DNA of 64,000 nt from the NCBI RefSeq assembly GCF_000233455.1, contig NZ_JH376429.1, positions 162,032 to 226,031 of the forward strand. Direction: 5' to 3'. The position numbers and the translations under genes were made by a program. Of this stretch, positions 1 to 9,836 are shown in pieces (within the stretch, counting starts at the first letter, position 1; each line of letters starts with the position of its first letter). Source of the DNA: [Clostridium] citroniae WAL-17108 (GTDB taxonomy: Bacteria > Bacillota > Clostridia > Lachnospirales > Lachnospiraceae). The notes beneath the pieces were generated by a model. It had not been told where the DNA came from. It made no database searches and was given only the letters and a program-made list of their open reading frames with translations.

Positions 1-385
1 GCACGAGATGAACCTCTACCCATCGTGCCTACAGCATGACATTTAATGTGTCCGGCCACACGCTGAACGGATACTGAACCAGCGTTCCCAGGACATGCTT
101 ACGGCCAACAGCTGGAATGTGTGCCAGTACGCCGTGCTGCTCCACATGTTTGCCCAGGTAAGCGGCCTTAAGGCCGGAGAGCTGGTCCATGTGATCGCGG
201 ATGCCCATATCTATGACCGGCATATTCCCATGGTGGAGGAACTGTTAAAAAGAGAGCCCTATCCCGGCCCCACTCTGGCAATGGATACTTCCATCACTGA
301 TTTTTACCAGTTTACCACCTCCAGCTTCCGTCTGGAGGATTACCAGTATCACACCTTTGAGTCCAAGATCCCTGTGGCGATCTAA
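1..385 (+). CDS. thyA: Thymidylate synthase, C-terminal part (5' end outside window, reading frame disrupted)
   Basis: Thymidylate synthase methylates dUMP to dTMP with methylene-tetrahydrofolate. The uninterrupted reading frame from about 74 to 385 carries the family hallmarks: QRSQDML (phosphate-binding loop), NSWNVCQYAVLLHMF and the dUMP-contacting DAHIYDRH. The catalytic-Cys region is visible at the very start (HEMNLYP..C). Frame 2 is used for positions 2-25, frame 3 for about 27-70 (YSMTFNVSGHTLN) and frame 2 again from about 74. A +1 near 23-28 and a -1 near 69-71 are therefore needed to join the family sequence. Both lie within 75 bases of the window edge, so low-quality contig-end sequence is at least as likely as real decay. 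Read literally, translation would stop at 44-46. A strong terminator follows the stop codon. Confidence 0.85.
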
Positions 386-397
386 GACCATGGAGGA

Positions 398-440
398 CGG
401 ACCGGTGCCTGATCACGCGTCAGGCACCGGTCCGTTTTTA
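398..440 (+). terminator. Rho-independent terminator of thyA
   Basis: A perfect 15-bp stem (398-412 with 420-434) with a 7-nt loop is followed by GTTTTTA. It sits 13 bases after the thyA stop codon. The convergent DinB-like gene ends in the T-run, so this side also marks its 3' end. Confidence 0.9.
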
Positions 441-968
441 GGATACATATTGACTGTACTCCCCCTCCGGGATGGGATGCTCCAATCCCAGCACCCTGGG
501 CCACAATCCCGTATCGTCAATGATAAATCCCATGATCATACCCATATGGCTGTGCAGATGTCTGAACTGTGCCAGCAACAGCGTAAACCTGTCATACTCA
601 CAATCCGGCGGATGATCCAATAGCTGTGCATCTTTCAGATCCAGAATATAGTTCCTTATCTTTTTGTCGATATCCCCAACATATCCATCCATCTCTGCCC
701 TTGAGATCCGCTTCTCTGATATCACATCCAGGTTGTTCAGATCCTTCTCATGTATCTCTGGTTCCTGGTACATCCGGTCGCGGGGGTTGATGAGCCATAG
801 GTCCAGAGAATGGAGCATGTGATAGATATGCTTCCAGCACGGCATGGCACAGTATGTTTTGTCCCACAGTTCATCCGGCACACAGTCGATCACATTTTTC
901 ACTTCCCACAGCGCCCGCCATGTCTGGTCTTTTATGACCGCAGTCAATGGATTCTGGTCCATGTACAT
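438..968 (-). CDS. DinB-superfamily-like protein, function unknown
   Basis: A 176-aa soluble protein with the look of the DinB/YfiT four-helix-bundle superfamily. These are putative metal-binding, thiol-dependent enzymes with one His in an early helix and an HxxxH-like pair late. Here WKHIYHMLHSLD lies near residues 45-56 and FRHLHSHMG near residue 140. I chose the ATG at 968 because AAGGGAGG lies just upstream; the frame stays open further up to 1037, but that would overlap the preceding gene. The gap to the ketopantoate reductase stop is 10 bases, so it is the last gene of the addB-addA-KPR transcript. The specific role is unknown, and the DinB assignment rests on pattern resemblance only. 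Confidence 0.65.
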   Translation of the reverse strand: MYMDQNPLTAVIKDQTWRALWEVKNVIDCVPDELWDKTYCAMPCWKHIYHMLHSLDLWLINPRDRMYQEPEIHEKDLNNLDVISEKRISRAEMDGYVGDIDKKIRNYILDLKDAQLLDHPPDCEYDRFTLLLAQFRHLHSHMGMIMGFIIDDTGLWPRVLGLEHPIPEGEYSQYVS

Positions 969-978
969 CTTTCCTCCC

Positions 979-1923
979 TTAAAAGAGCCCCTCATTCTTT
1001 TGCTCCAGCACCTTGATGGCATGATAAAACAGTTCATTATAAGGGGTGGGGACTCCCAGCTCCCGTCCCATGCGTATCATGGCACCGCCAAACATTTCCA
1101 CCTCTGTCCTGCGCCCTGCTTCAATGTCCTGAAGGGTGGACGGCTTATTCTTAGGAGGTACCACGGCAAGGCGCTCTGCCTGTTTTTCCATGTCCTCCTC
1201 CGTCAGCCTGACTCCCTTTTTGCCGGCCACGGCCACCACCTCCCGCATCAGGGCCTCCCGGATAAAGTTAGCGTCCGCGCTCACACTCCAGGCCCCAAAA
1301 GGGATTCCCAACACGGCTGCACTCTGGTTCTCGCTGACATTGCACATGTATTTATACCAGATGGCCCGTTCCATATCCTTTGGGACAATGGCGCAGATGC
1401 CCGCGGCTTCCAGCAGATCCTTCACTGACTGGACCCTTGGGGAAATGGTCTCATTTTTCCGCTCTCCAAATTCGATCCTGGCAACCTTAGGGTCAAAGAC
1501 AGCCTGCCCATCCTTCATGACCACGCTCACCTTTGCAAGGGAATAAAGCAGGTTATCCCATCCGTAAACAGCGGCCACCATATCCTCGGCCTCCACCCCG
1601 TTTAGGGGGGCCATAATAAGGGTCTTTGGCCCAATCTGGTTCTTTATATCCTGGATTGCCTGGTTAAGGCCCGTAAATTTTGTGATGATAATGGCCAGAT
1701 CCGGATAATCACCATTGCAGTCCTCCTCCGGGGACACCAGATGGAAACGGTAATTGACGCCGTTTACAGTTACGCCATCCCGCTCCAGCCTGTCCTTTCT
1801 GCTTCCCCCGGCAATAATCCTGAGTCTGTCCCCTAAGATTCCCTGTAGGTGGGATGCAAAAAAGCATCCGATGGCCCCCAGCCCAATAAGCGACACTGTT
1901 TTGATCGGTTTCCTTTGATTCAT
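979..1923 (-). CDS. Ketopantoate reductase family protein (ApbA/PanE)
   Basis: A 314-aa NADPH-dependent 2-ketoacid reductase of the ApbA/PanE family; the type enzyme makes D-pantoate for coenzyme A. The N-terminal Rossmann fold shows SLIGLGAIGCFFAS (GxGxxG, residues about 11-24). The C-terminal helical domain has the catalytic Lys in WYKYMCNVSEN and the substrate-binding Glu in TLQDIEAGRRTEVE. Length is normal for the family. It starts 19 bases after the addA stop and precedes the DinB-like gene. No panB or panC is nearby, so a pantothenate role is plausible but unproven; many paralogues in this family act on other 2-ketoacids. Confidence 0.85.
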   Translation of the reverse strand: MNQRKPIKTVSLIGLGAIGCFFASHLQGILGDRLRIIAGGSRKDRLERDGVTVNGVNYRFHLVSPEEDCNGDYPDLAIIITKFTGLNQAIQDIKNQIGPKTLIMAPLNGVEAEDMVAAVYGWDNLLYSLAKVSVVMKDGQAVFDPKVARIEFGERKNETISPRVQSVKDLLEAAGICAIVPKDMERAIWYKYMCNVSENQSAAVLGIPFGAWSVSADANFIREALMREVVAVAGKKGVRLTEEDMEKQAERLAVVPPKNKPSTLQDIEAGRRTEVEMFGGAMIRMGRELGVPTPYNELFYHAIKVLEQKNEGLF

Positions 1924-1942
1924 ATCATAACCTTCTTTCTGT

Positions 1943-4900
1943 CTATACTTTGATACTGCGCTGAAGGGCCAGGGAGTAGATCATACGCTCCTTCACCCGT
2001 TTCCCGGTCAGCTGGGTCAAAGCCCGCTCATAGTAATCCAGCTGGACCCGGTAGCGCTCAGCCAGCATAGCCGCCCCCTGCTCCCTGTCATTTCCCGGAA
2101 CCCGGTCCGTCTTATAATCGATCAGCACCAGTCCGTCCGGTTCATCCAGGTAGGCATCGATGATCCCCTGGATCAGCACCAGTTCATCTGAATCCCCCCG
2201 GTCCATTTCCCTGGCCGGGATACCGATGATAAACTGCTGCTCCTTGTGGATCCTTCCCTCTTCCTGTGCTTTTGCCATACGTTTTCCCAGCGGGCTTTTG
2301 AGAAAGGCCCATATATCCCGCCCGTTGATCAGTTCCCTGGACTCCTGATCCAGGTATCCCTTTTCCACCAGCGCCTCCAGGGCCTGCTCCGTCTCCTCCA
2401 GGCTTTGGATATGGATAAAGGAAATGTGTTCCAGGGCGGCGTGATAAGCGGTTCCCCTGAGTGCTCCCCTGCCGGATGAACCGGACGTCTCCCTTTCCGG
2501 CTCTGCCAGCGCTTCCAGCACAGCGCCCTCCGTGTCCGTGCCGGATGTGCCGATTGCCTCCGGGGCCCGTCCGATCTGGCTCTGCTTTTTAAGTTCGGAC
2601 ACGGAAATCATGGCATACAGCCCGGTATCATCCATATGGGGATATCTGTAGTTCACTGCCTGTTCCAGTTTTTCCCTCGCCTCTTTGTCGTATATCCTGG
2701 CGCTATCCACGGCCAGCAGATCCTCCTTGGTCATCCGCCTCATAACCTGGCGGCCGACCTCCTCTCCGATCAGCTCCCTAACCTGGACACAGGTCACTTC
2801 CAAGTGGGACTTTGGCACGGCAGGGCAGGCCATAAGGACCCAGTCCAGATAGGAACCGGCTGTGGCCAGCACCGTATAGGGAATCTGTCCCCCCACTGCC
2901 ATGGAGTCCTTCCATTTGGAGCATTTATTTTCAAGGGACTTGTCCGAAGCTGTCATGATCAGCTTTTCCTTTGCCCTGGTCATGGCCACGTACAGGACTC
3001 TCAGCTCCTCACCCATGGTCTCCAGTTCCATACGCCGTTTCAGGGCCTGTTTCTTGAGGGTAGGCGCCTTCACCCGAAGGTCCAGGTCCAGATGGTCAGC
3101 CGCCACTCCCAGATCCGCATCCAGCAGTATCCTGCCGTAAGCATCCTGTTTATTAAACCGCTTGCCCATGCCGGCCAGGAACACCACAGGAAACTCCAGT
3201 CCCTTACTCTTATGAATGCTCATAATGCGGACCGTACGGTCCTGTTCACCTGCCACACTGGCCTCGCCAAAGTCCGTATCATATTTTTTCAGCTTCTCAA
3301 TATAGCGCACAAAATGGAACAGCCCCTTATAACTGGTGGCTTCATAGGCAGCTGCCTTTTCCACCAGCATATCCAGGTTTCCCCTTCTGGTCTCTCCCGC
3401 AGGCATGGCGGATACATAGTCGTAATATCCGCTTTTTCTGTACACACGGTACAGCAGCTCATGGATGGGTAGATGTCTGGCCTCACTGCGCAGCTCACCG
3501 AGAAGCTCCCGCAGATAAGCCAGCTTTTTCCTGATGGAGGCAGCGGCTGTTTCAGGTACAGTTCCGGGATGTTCCCATTCCTCATCCATCCACAAGGTCC
3601 AGGCGCCATAAACACCCCGGTCCTGCCCTTTTTTGCTGTTCTTTTTGTAGGCTGCCATCATCCACGCCATCTCTTCATCATCCATTCCCACAATGGACGA
3701 GCGCATTACGGCCGCCAGGGGTATATCCTGCATAGGATTGTCGATCACGGACAGCAGACTCAACACGGTCTCCACTTCCACCGTGTTAAAATATCCGGTC
3801 CTGGTCTGGGCGCTGGCAGGTATGCCCTCGTTCATCAGAACATTTACAAACACCTCGGACCAGCCGGTCATGCTGCGAAGAAGGATGACCATATCCCCCA
3901 GCCGTGCCCTGCGGTATGTCTCCTTTGTCTTATCCCAGACCAGGAGCCCCTTTTCCTCACTTACCAGCTCCCGGATGCGCTTTGCGATCATCCTGGCCTC
4001 CAGTTCCCTGGCAGTGTAGTCCAGGGCATCCTCGTCCAGCTGCTTTAAGGCTTCCGCTCCCGTATCCACCATCAGCAGCTCCGTGGGCGTGCCGGCTGAC
4101 AGGGAAATGCCTTCTTTCCGCTTCAGGGTTTCATCCACATTCTCCCCGCCCACTTCCTGGAAAGATGCTCCGGGATAAAGAGCCGTATCCTTTGTGTAGG
4201 TGATCCCGCCCAGATTCTTGGTCATAATCTGGTAAAATATATCATTGACACTGGTGAGAACGGATTCCCTGCTTCGGAAATTCTGCTGAAGTTCGATCAT
4301 CTGGTAAGGACCATCCTCCGCTGAATAGCTTCCATATTTTTCCATAAACAATTCCGGCCTGGCAAGGCGGAACCTGTAAATGCTCTGCTTCACATCCCCC
4401 ACCATAAACACATTGGGATGCCCGAACCGCTCCCTGGATATGCTGGTAATCAGGGCCTCCTGAACATAGTTGCTGTCCTGGTACTCGTCCACCAGGATCT
4501 CCTCAAACTGGCGGCTCAGCTCATCTGCTGCCGGGGACGGGCGGCGTTCCTTGTTTTCCTGCTCCTGCGCCTCCTCCGGCGCCTTCTCCAGCAGCACCTC
4601 CAGAGCCAAATGCTCCAGGTCATTAAAGTCCAGGACATTCCGCTCCCGTTTGGCTGCCCGGTACGCTTCATCGAACATTCCCGTAAGGTTTAAAAGCTCC
4701 GCGATGACTGTCTTGGTCCCCCGGATGCTCTCCACCACCTCCGCCGGGCTCTGGGCTCCGTACAGGTCCCTGCATTTTCCCACTGCCTTTTTCACCCGAT
4801 CCCTGCATGCGGTGACAAACGCTTTCTTTTCCCCGTCAATATCCTTGCTGCGTATGGATGCCAGGCGGTCAAAGTTCATGTTTTTAAGGCTCTGGTACAG

Positions 4901-5716
4901 GACCTCAAAATTCCCCTGGGACGCAGCCTGTTCAATGGCCTCCAGCTTTCCCACATCACTGAGCAGCATGGGCTCGTATGCCTGTGGTCCGTTCTCTTCC
5001 CCGCACACTGAAAGGGCGGACCTAAGCTGTGCCGAAAGTTCCTCCATCTGCCGGGCCGTGTCCTGGAACAGGAACTGCATCCAGGGACTCTGCTCCATTT
5101 CCTCCAGGTTTCCCTCCTCCAGTTCAGCCCTGCAGTTGAGCAGCCATTCCCCCGGCCATGGATGGCTCTGGGAGAACTGCCATGCCTGGAGGATCACATC
5201 CTCGATTCCCCGGTCCGACTTACCCCGTCCAAAATGCTCCACGAATCCGGCAAATTCCTCCCTGCCTTCCTCATAGCATGCTTCCAGCATTTCCCCCAGA
5301 ACATCGCTTTTTAACAGGGCCAGCTCCCCCTCATCTCCGATACGGAAAGCGGGATCTATATCCAGACTGTTAAAATGGTTCCGTATGATATTCAGGCAGA
5401 AGCTGTCAATGGTGGTGATCATTGCCTGGGGGATCAGGGCTGCCTGAAGCCACAAATGCTCGTCCTCAGGCCGCTCCTTCAGCTTCTGCTCCACGGCCGC
5501 TCCGATCCGCTCCCGCATCTCTGCCGCGGCTGCGTTGGTAAAGGTCATTACCAGCAACTGGTCAATATCCAGAGGGTGCTCCCCCTCACTGATCATCCGG
5601 ATAATGCGCTCCACAAGGACCGCCGTCTTTCCGCTTCCTGCCGCTGCAGACACCAGCAGATTGCGGTTCCTGCTTTCAATCACTTTTTGCTGCTTTTCAG
5701 TCCATCTCACTGCCAT
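1943..5716 (-). CDS. addA: ATP-dependent helicase/nuclease subunit A (AddA)
   Basis: A 1257-aa UvrD/Rep-type 3'-5' helicase with a C-terminal RecB-like nuclease, the motor and one nuclease of the AddAB enzyme that resects double-strand breaks for recombination in Firmicutes. Walker A AAAGSGKT is at residues 24-31 and the Walker B-type DEYQDSN near 410. Helicase motif VRIMSIHKSKGLEFP and motif VI LRVLYVAMTRAKEKL are in the middle, and the nuclease motif LIDYKTDR near 1205. The start overlaps the end of addB by 20 bases, indicating translational coupling. All expected elements are present and the length is standard. Confidence 0.97.
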   Translation of the reverse strand: MAVRWTEKQQKVIESRNRNLLVSAAAGSGKTAVLVERIIRMISEGEHPLDIDQLLVMTFTNAAAAEMRERIGAAVEQKLKERPEDEHLWLQAALIPQAMITTIDSFCLNIIRNHFNSLDIDPAFRIGDEGELALLKSDVLGEMLEACYEEGREEFAGFVEHFGRGKSDRGIEDVILQAWQFSQSHPWPGEWLLNCRAELEEGNLEEMEQSPWMQFLFQDTARQMEELSAQLRSALSVCGEENGPQAYEPMLLSDVGKLEAIEQAASQGNFEVLYQSLKNMNFDRLASIRSKDIDGEKKAFVTACRDRVKKAVGKCRDLYGAQSPAEVVESIRGTKTVIAELLNLTGMFDEAYRAAKRERNVLDFNDLEHLALEVLLEKAPEEAQEQENKERRPSPAADELSRQFEEILVDEYQDSNYVQEALITSISRERFGHPNVFMVGDVKQSIYRFRLARPELFMEKYGSYSAEDGPYQMIELQQNFRSRESVLTSVNDIFYQIMTKNLGGITYTKDTALYPGASFQEVGGENVDETLKRKEGISLSAGTPTELLMVDTGAEALKQLDEDALDYTARELEARMIAKRIRELVSEEKGLLVWDKTKETYRRARLGDMVILLRSMTGWSEVFVNVLMNEGIPASAQTRTGYFNTVEVETVLSLLSVIDNPMQDIPLAAVMRSSIVGMDDEEMAWMMAAYKKNSKKGQDRGVYGAWTLWMDEEWEHPGTVPETAAASIRKKLAYLRELLGELRSEARHLPIHELLYRVYRKSGYYDYVSAMPAGETRRGNLDMLVEKAAAYEATSYKGLFHFVRYIEKLKKYDTDFGEASVAGEQDRTVRIMSIHKSKGLEFPVVFLAGMGKRFNKQDAYGRILLDADLGVAADHLDLDLRVKAPTLKKQALKRRMELETMGEELRVLYVAMTRAKEKLIMTASDKSLENKCSKWKDSMAVGGQIPYTVLATAGSYLDWVLMACPAVPKSHLEVTCVQVRELIGEEVGRQVMRRMTKEDLLAVDSARIYDKEAREKLEQAVNYRYPHMDDTGLYAMISVSELKKQSQIGRAPEAIGTSGTDTEGAVLEALAEPERETSGSSGRGALRGTAYHAALEHISFIHIQSLEETEQALEALVEKGYLDQESRELINGRDIWAFLKSPLGKRMAKAQEEGRIHKEQQFIIGIPAREMDRGDSDELVLIQGIIDAYLDEPDGLVLIDYKTDRVPGNDREQGAAMLAERYRVQLDYYERALTQLTGKRVKERMIYSLALQRSIKV

Positions 5717-8700
5717 CCTGTTCCTCTTTCCTGTCCGGCGATATCTCCGCCCAGATCTCCTCGGGCTTTAACCCCTTCAGTCTCCTGTATCCATATCCCG
5801 CCGTCTTGGTGTCAAAGCCGCACACCGCATGGTAAGGACAGTAATCGCAGGCAGTCCTGTCCGCCTGCTTACTGGGTTTAAGCTCCACATTCCCCTTAAG
5901 GATATCCTGCCCTGCTTCCTTCAGCTTTCGGTTCACAAACCGCCTTAAATCCTCAAACCGCCTGGTACTGGCCACGGATGACCGGCTCTCCTGCACATAC
6001 CCGTCCTTGATGGCGACCGGTATCACATCTGATTCTTTCCGGATCTCCCTGTCCAAATGATTGATAATATCCAGCTGGCTGTTCACCAGACCGTTCATCC
6101 TCAGCTGACGCAGAATCTGCTTTTCAATCTCCTCCGCCGTCATTCCCTCCTGCTTGTCAGCCAGGGGATCGTTGATATGGTAATAGAAGATCCCGGCAGG
6201 GACCACTTCCTTTCCCGGATGATTCCTCTCCTCCATCTCCATGGCCGCGTCCATATAGACCACCAGCTGAAGCTGGAGTCCATAGTACAGCGCTGCCAGG
6301 TCAAAGGCAGTGGTGCCTGATTTGTAGTCAATAATCTTCACATACACATGCTCCTCATCCTCACACAGGTCCATCCGGTCGATGCGCCCCCGAAGCTGCA
6401 GTTCCTCATCCTCGGACAATCCGATGCGCATTGCTTTCAGGTTGTCAATGGAGGAAAAGGACACCTCAAAGCCAACCGGCTCAAAATCGCCTTTTTTTAC
6501 CTGCTCTGCCAGGGCCCAGATGGTCCTGTCCGTGATCTGCTCGATCCTTCCGGCCAGATAGGCGTTGCGGGCTGAGTTCTGCATAATGGTGTTGCCGTAT
6601 TCCTCCGTCACCTGGGACACGCATTCCTGCACCAGCTTCCTCCTGGCTTCCTCCGTCAGATTCCTCCAGTCCTGTCCGCTGTTCTTCATGACCTCAAAGC
6701 AGCGGTCAATGGACTGATGGAACAGGTTTCCCATGTCCACGGCCTCCAGCTCATACTCCTGGCGTTCCATCAGTTCCAGGCCGTATTTAAGGAAATGTGC
6801 ATAGGCGCAGGAGGCAAACTGTTCCAGCCTGGTAACACTGCCCTGAAGGCTCTGGCCGTAAAGCGCCCTGGCCGCTGCCCTGCCTATCCCCCTCTCCTCA
6901 TAGGAGTAAAAGGCAGCTTCCACCAGCTGTTTTACCTGTTCCCTGTGCTCTTTGGAGCAGTAAAAATATCTGTACAGTTCCAAAAAAGCGGCTTCCTCCC
7001 CGGTCCGTTCCTGCGGGTTTTCCCCCTGGCCCCCCTCCTTGTCTTCCCGCATCTTCCTCAGTCCCCTGATCAGATGTTCCCGGCCATCCTGCACGGTACG
7101 CACCGGCCACTCCACAGCGCTCTCATCCAGGGCCTCCAGTTTTGGAAACAGCTTTTCCACTTCACCGATCAGGCTGGAAGGCCTCTGGCTTTTGCCGTCT
7201 GCAGACATGCCTGCAAAGGTGAGGACAAGGCTCAGGGACGGCTTGGCCATCATAAGGTAGAGATAGAACTTCTGGATGCATCCATCCTCCCTGGACGTGG
7301 GCGCCAGTTCCATGTCCAATGCCTTAAACGCCTCCCTGTCCCTGTCTGAGAGAAGGCTTCCTCCGCTCTTTCTCTGCGGTACGATCCCCTCATTGACCCC
7401 CACAAAAAACAGTACCTTCACTGCCTCCAGGCGGCTTCTTGTAATGTCCCCCACCATCACCTGGTCTATGGTGGCCGGGATCACGCCTACTTTGATCTCC
7501 TCAAAGCCGGCATCCAATATCTGGGAATAATTTTTCCGATCCGCCTTCTCTGCGCCCAGAAGTCCTTCCAGTCGTCCAAACAGTTCCAGGACCATATCAT
7601 ATACCTGGCCGTATTCCCTGGCCAGATTCTCATCTCCGGGCATTCCCCTGTCCAGGAAAAACTCCTTGTAATCCTCCAGCTTTTCCTTAAGTTCCATGCG
7701 CTCCAGAAATTCCCTGAGGGCCGCTGTCACAGATGCAACCGTGGCGCCTTCCTCCTGGAAAGCCTCCCGCAGGGGACGCAGGGGTTCAAGGATCCACCGG
7801 CGGTATGCGTTCAGCTCCTTTAGATTCAGCTTTTCACTGCCCCTGTACTGCTTTTCCCACTGGGATTCCCAGCGTTTCCATCCCCGGATGCCCAGGGCTC
7901 TTACATAATTTTCCAGCCGATCTGTCATCTGTTCTACCTGGTCACGGGAACCATCAAACTCCTGGTCATTGTCAGACTTCTGAACGTCATCTAATTCCCG
8001 GTCATCCCATCCCTTCCTGGAATAGATCAGCCCTGTTTTCAGATACCGGAACACACTTTCATAGGAAAAGTCCCTGACCGTTTCCAGGGCTGCCCGGATC
8101 AGTTCTACCAGCGGATTCTCCATGATGCTCTTTTTATCATCCAGAAAATAGGGGATACCGGCATTATCAAACTGGTGAGCCAGCTCCCTTCCATAGGAGG
8201 ACAAATCACCGGTGATCACAGCCGCGTCCCGGTAACGCATGCCTTTTTCCTGGACCATCTCCTGGATGCGGCTGCACACATAGGCTGCTTCCCCTGCAGG
8301 CCCCTGCCCCCTGTACAGCACAATGCGCTCCACCGGATCATTCCAGGAATTTCCATTGTACCGGTACAGGTTCTGTTCCAGGAAATCCAGCTCCGGGCTG
8401 TCCTTAAACCGCACCCCGGGCCGTTTGCCGCAGACCACGTCCTGCTTTTTTTCTATATCATGACGCAGCGCCATGTCTGCCAGGCGGCACACGGTATGTT
8501 TTCCCATGTAAAACAGATGCTGAATGCTCCCCTCCTTATAAGCGTTGGCCCTGGGGTCAATGGTCACGGAACACAGCACATCCCTGGCATAAAGGAGGAA
8601 AAGCTCCACAAGCCTGTACTGCACCGGTGTAAAGCCCGTGTATCCGTCCAGCAGTATGACACTGTCTTGCAGCGTCTTCCAGCGGGGAAGTTCCCTGCAC

Positions 8701-9248
8701 AGGATATCCAGTATCTCCTCGGCCGTGATATAATGCTCTTCAATATACTCCTTAAACCCGCTGTAGATCACCTCCAGGTCCTCCAGCTTCTGCTCCAGAA
8801 GGGGACTATTAGCCTCCTTCATCACCTGTCTGAGCATGGGAGGAGTGATCCCATACTGGTAAAGCTCGGATATCTGGGATTTCAGCTGATTGATAAATCC
8901 GGCCTGTTCCAGATGGTGGCCGTACATGCCAAGCTCTTTTCTCTTTATGCCTGCCACCTTGCGGATGACCATGGATTTGCCCATATCATCCAGGACCACG
9001 GGAAGATGGATCCCCAGGTCCTCGAATACCCTGTAGGCCAGACGCTTAAAGCTTAAGATGTCGATATTCATAACCCCGTGCCTGGGGTGAAGCCGTATGA
9101 TCTCCTTCTGGGTCTGCATGGTAAACTGCTCCGGCACCACCACCAGGTACTGTATATCCGGGTGGGCCATGGATTCCCTTATGGCTGTCTCATACAGATA
9201 TCTTGTTTTGCCGGATCCGGCCCCTCCTAATATGAACTGTAATGCCAC
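5697..9248 (-). CDS. addB: ATP-dependent helicase/deoxyribonuclease subunit B (AddB)
   Basis: An 1183-aa AddB, partner of AddA in end resection. It has an N-terminal Walker A (GGAGSGKT, residues 8-15), an inactivated-helicase core and a C-terminal nuclease with IIDYKSG. The four cysteines of the family's Fe-S cluster are visible: one in FASCAYAHF near 805 and three in CDYCPYHAVC near 1135. The start codon is GTG at 9248, preceded by GAGAGGAGAG. It is first in an operon addB-addA-KPR-DinB and divergent from the small membrane protein at 9322. Confidence 0.97.
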   Translation of the reverse strand: MALQFILGGAGSGKTRYLYETAIRESMAHPDIQYLVVVPEQFTMQTQKEIIRLHPRHGVMNIDILSFKRLAYRVFEDLGIHLPVVLDDMGKSMVIRKVAGIKRKELGMYGHHLEQAGFINQLKSQISELYQYGITPPMLRQVMKEANSPLLEQKLEDLEVIYSGFKEYIEEHYITAEEILDILCRELPRWKTLQDSVILLDGYTGFTPVQYRLVELFLLYARDVLCSVTIDPRANAYKEGSIQHLFYMGKHTVCRLADMALRHDIEKKQDVVCGKRPGVRFKDSPELDFLEQNLYRYNGNSWNDPVERIVLYRGQGPAGEAAYVCSRIQEMVQEKGMRYRDAAVITGDLSSYGRELAHQFDNAGIPYFLDDKKSIMENPLVELIRAALETVRDFSYESVFRYLKTGLIYSRKGWDDRELDDVQKSDNDQEFDGSRDQVEQMTDRLENYVRALGIRGWKRWESQWEKQYRGSEKLNLKELNAYRRWILEPLRPLREAFQEEGATVASVTAALREFLERMELKEKLEDYKEFFLDRGMPGDENLAREYGQVYDMVLELFGRLEGLLGAEKADRKNYSQILDAGFEEIKVGVIPATIDQVMVGDITRSRLEAVKVLFFVGVNEGIVPQRKSGGSLLSDRDREAFKALDMELAPTSREDGCIQKFYLYLMMAKPSLSLVLTFAGMSADGKSQRPSSLIGEVEKLFPKLEALDESAVEWPVRTVQDGREHLIRGLRKMREDKEGGQGENPQERTGEEAAFLELYRYFYCSKEHREQVKQLVEAAFYSYEERGIGRAAARALYGQSLQGSVTRLEQFASCAYAHFLKYGLELMERQEYELEAVDMGNLFHQSIDRCFEVMKNSGQDWRNLTEEARRKLVQECVSQVTEEYGNTIMQNSARNAYLAGRIEQITDRTIWALAEQVKKGDFEPVGFEVSFSSIDNLKAMRIGLSEDEELQLRGRIDRMDLCEDEEHVYVKIIDYKSGTTAFDLAALYYGLQLQLVVYMDAAMEMEERNHPGKEVVPAGIFYYHINDPLADKQEGMTAEEIEKQILRQLRMNGLVNSQLDIINHLDREIRKESDVIPVAIKDGYVQESRSSVASTRRFEDLRRFVNRKLKEAGQDILKGNVELKPSKQADRTACDYCPYHAVCGFDTKTAGYGYRRLKGLKPEEIWAEISPDRKEEQDGSEMD

Positions 9249-9321
9249 TTTTTTATCTCTCCTCTCATATTTCCCCCTGTACCATCATAAGCTTTAACAA
9301 ACTATCTTAGAGGTCCTGACT

Positions 9322-9759
9322 ATGAGCTCTAAAACCAAAATTGTGGTGCTTCGGATGAAAGAGATCATCTACACTGCAATCTTCGTAGGCCTTGCTATCC
9401 TTTTGATCACTCTCTGTTTCATCATGTTCCGCCCCAAAAAGGACGCCGCTGCTGTCTCTGCCAATGTCATCAGCTATGTCCCCGGCGTGTACAGCGCGGC
9501 ACTGACTCTGGGCAGCGAAAATGTGAACGTGGAAGTAACCGTGGATGCCGACCGCATTAACTCCATTGACCTGGTTCCCTTAAGTGAAGCTGTCACCACC
9601 ATGTATCCCCTGATGCAGCCCACCCTGGATGATCTGGCAAGTCAGATTGTAAGCACCCAGTCCACAGAGAACCTTACATATCCAAGCGCATCCCGCTATA
9701 CCTCTACCGCACTTTTAAACGCCATCAATACGGCTCTGGACAAAGCAAAGGTAGATTAG
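9322..9759 (+). CDS. Membrane-anchored FMN-binding-domain-like protein
   Basis: A 145-aa protein with one N-terminal transmembrane helix (residues about 14-35) and an extracytoplasmic domain. That domain starts YVPGVYSAALTLGSENVNVE and continues VTVDADRINSIDLV, which resembles the start of FMN_bind domains (PGxYxGxxxGxxGxVxVxVTVxxGKIxxI). The SxxYTSxALLNAI ending also recalls that family, where a Ser/Thr can carry covalent FMN. The ribosome site is AGAGG before ATG 9322. It stands alone between divergent addB and a bidirectional terminator. The assignment is by motif resemblance; a redox role is inferred. Confidence 0.55.
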   Translation: MSSKTKIVVLRMKEIIYTAIFVGLAILLITLCFIMFRPKKDAAAVSANVISYVPGVYSAALTLGSENVNVEVTVDADRINSIDLVPLSEAVTTMYPLMQPTLDDLASQIVSTQSTENLTYPSASRYTSTALLNAINTALDKAKVD

Positions 9760-9794
9760 CAGGCAAAAAAACAGCATCCTGAATATTGCAAAAA

Positions 9795-9832
9795 GCCGCT
9801 GCCCCAAACTTCAGGGGCAGCAGCCCTCTTTT
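9795..9832. terminator. Bidirectional terminator
   Basis: An 8-bp perfect stem GCTGCCCC/GGGGCAGC (9798-9805 with 9814-9821) has T-rich tracts on both sides (CTCTTTT on +, GGCTTTTTG on -). It serves the convergent genes ending at 9759 and 9837. Confidence 0.85.
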
Positions 9833-9836
9833 GCTG

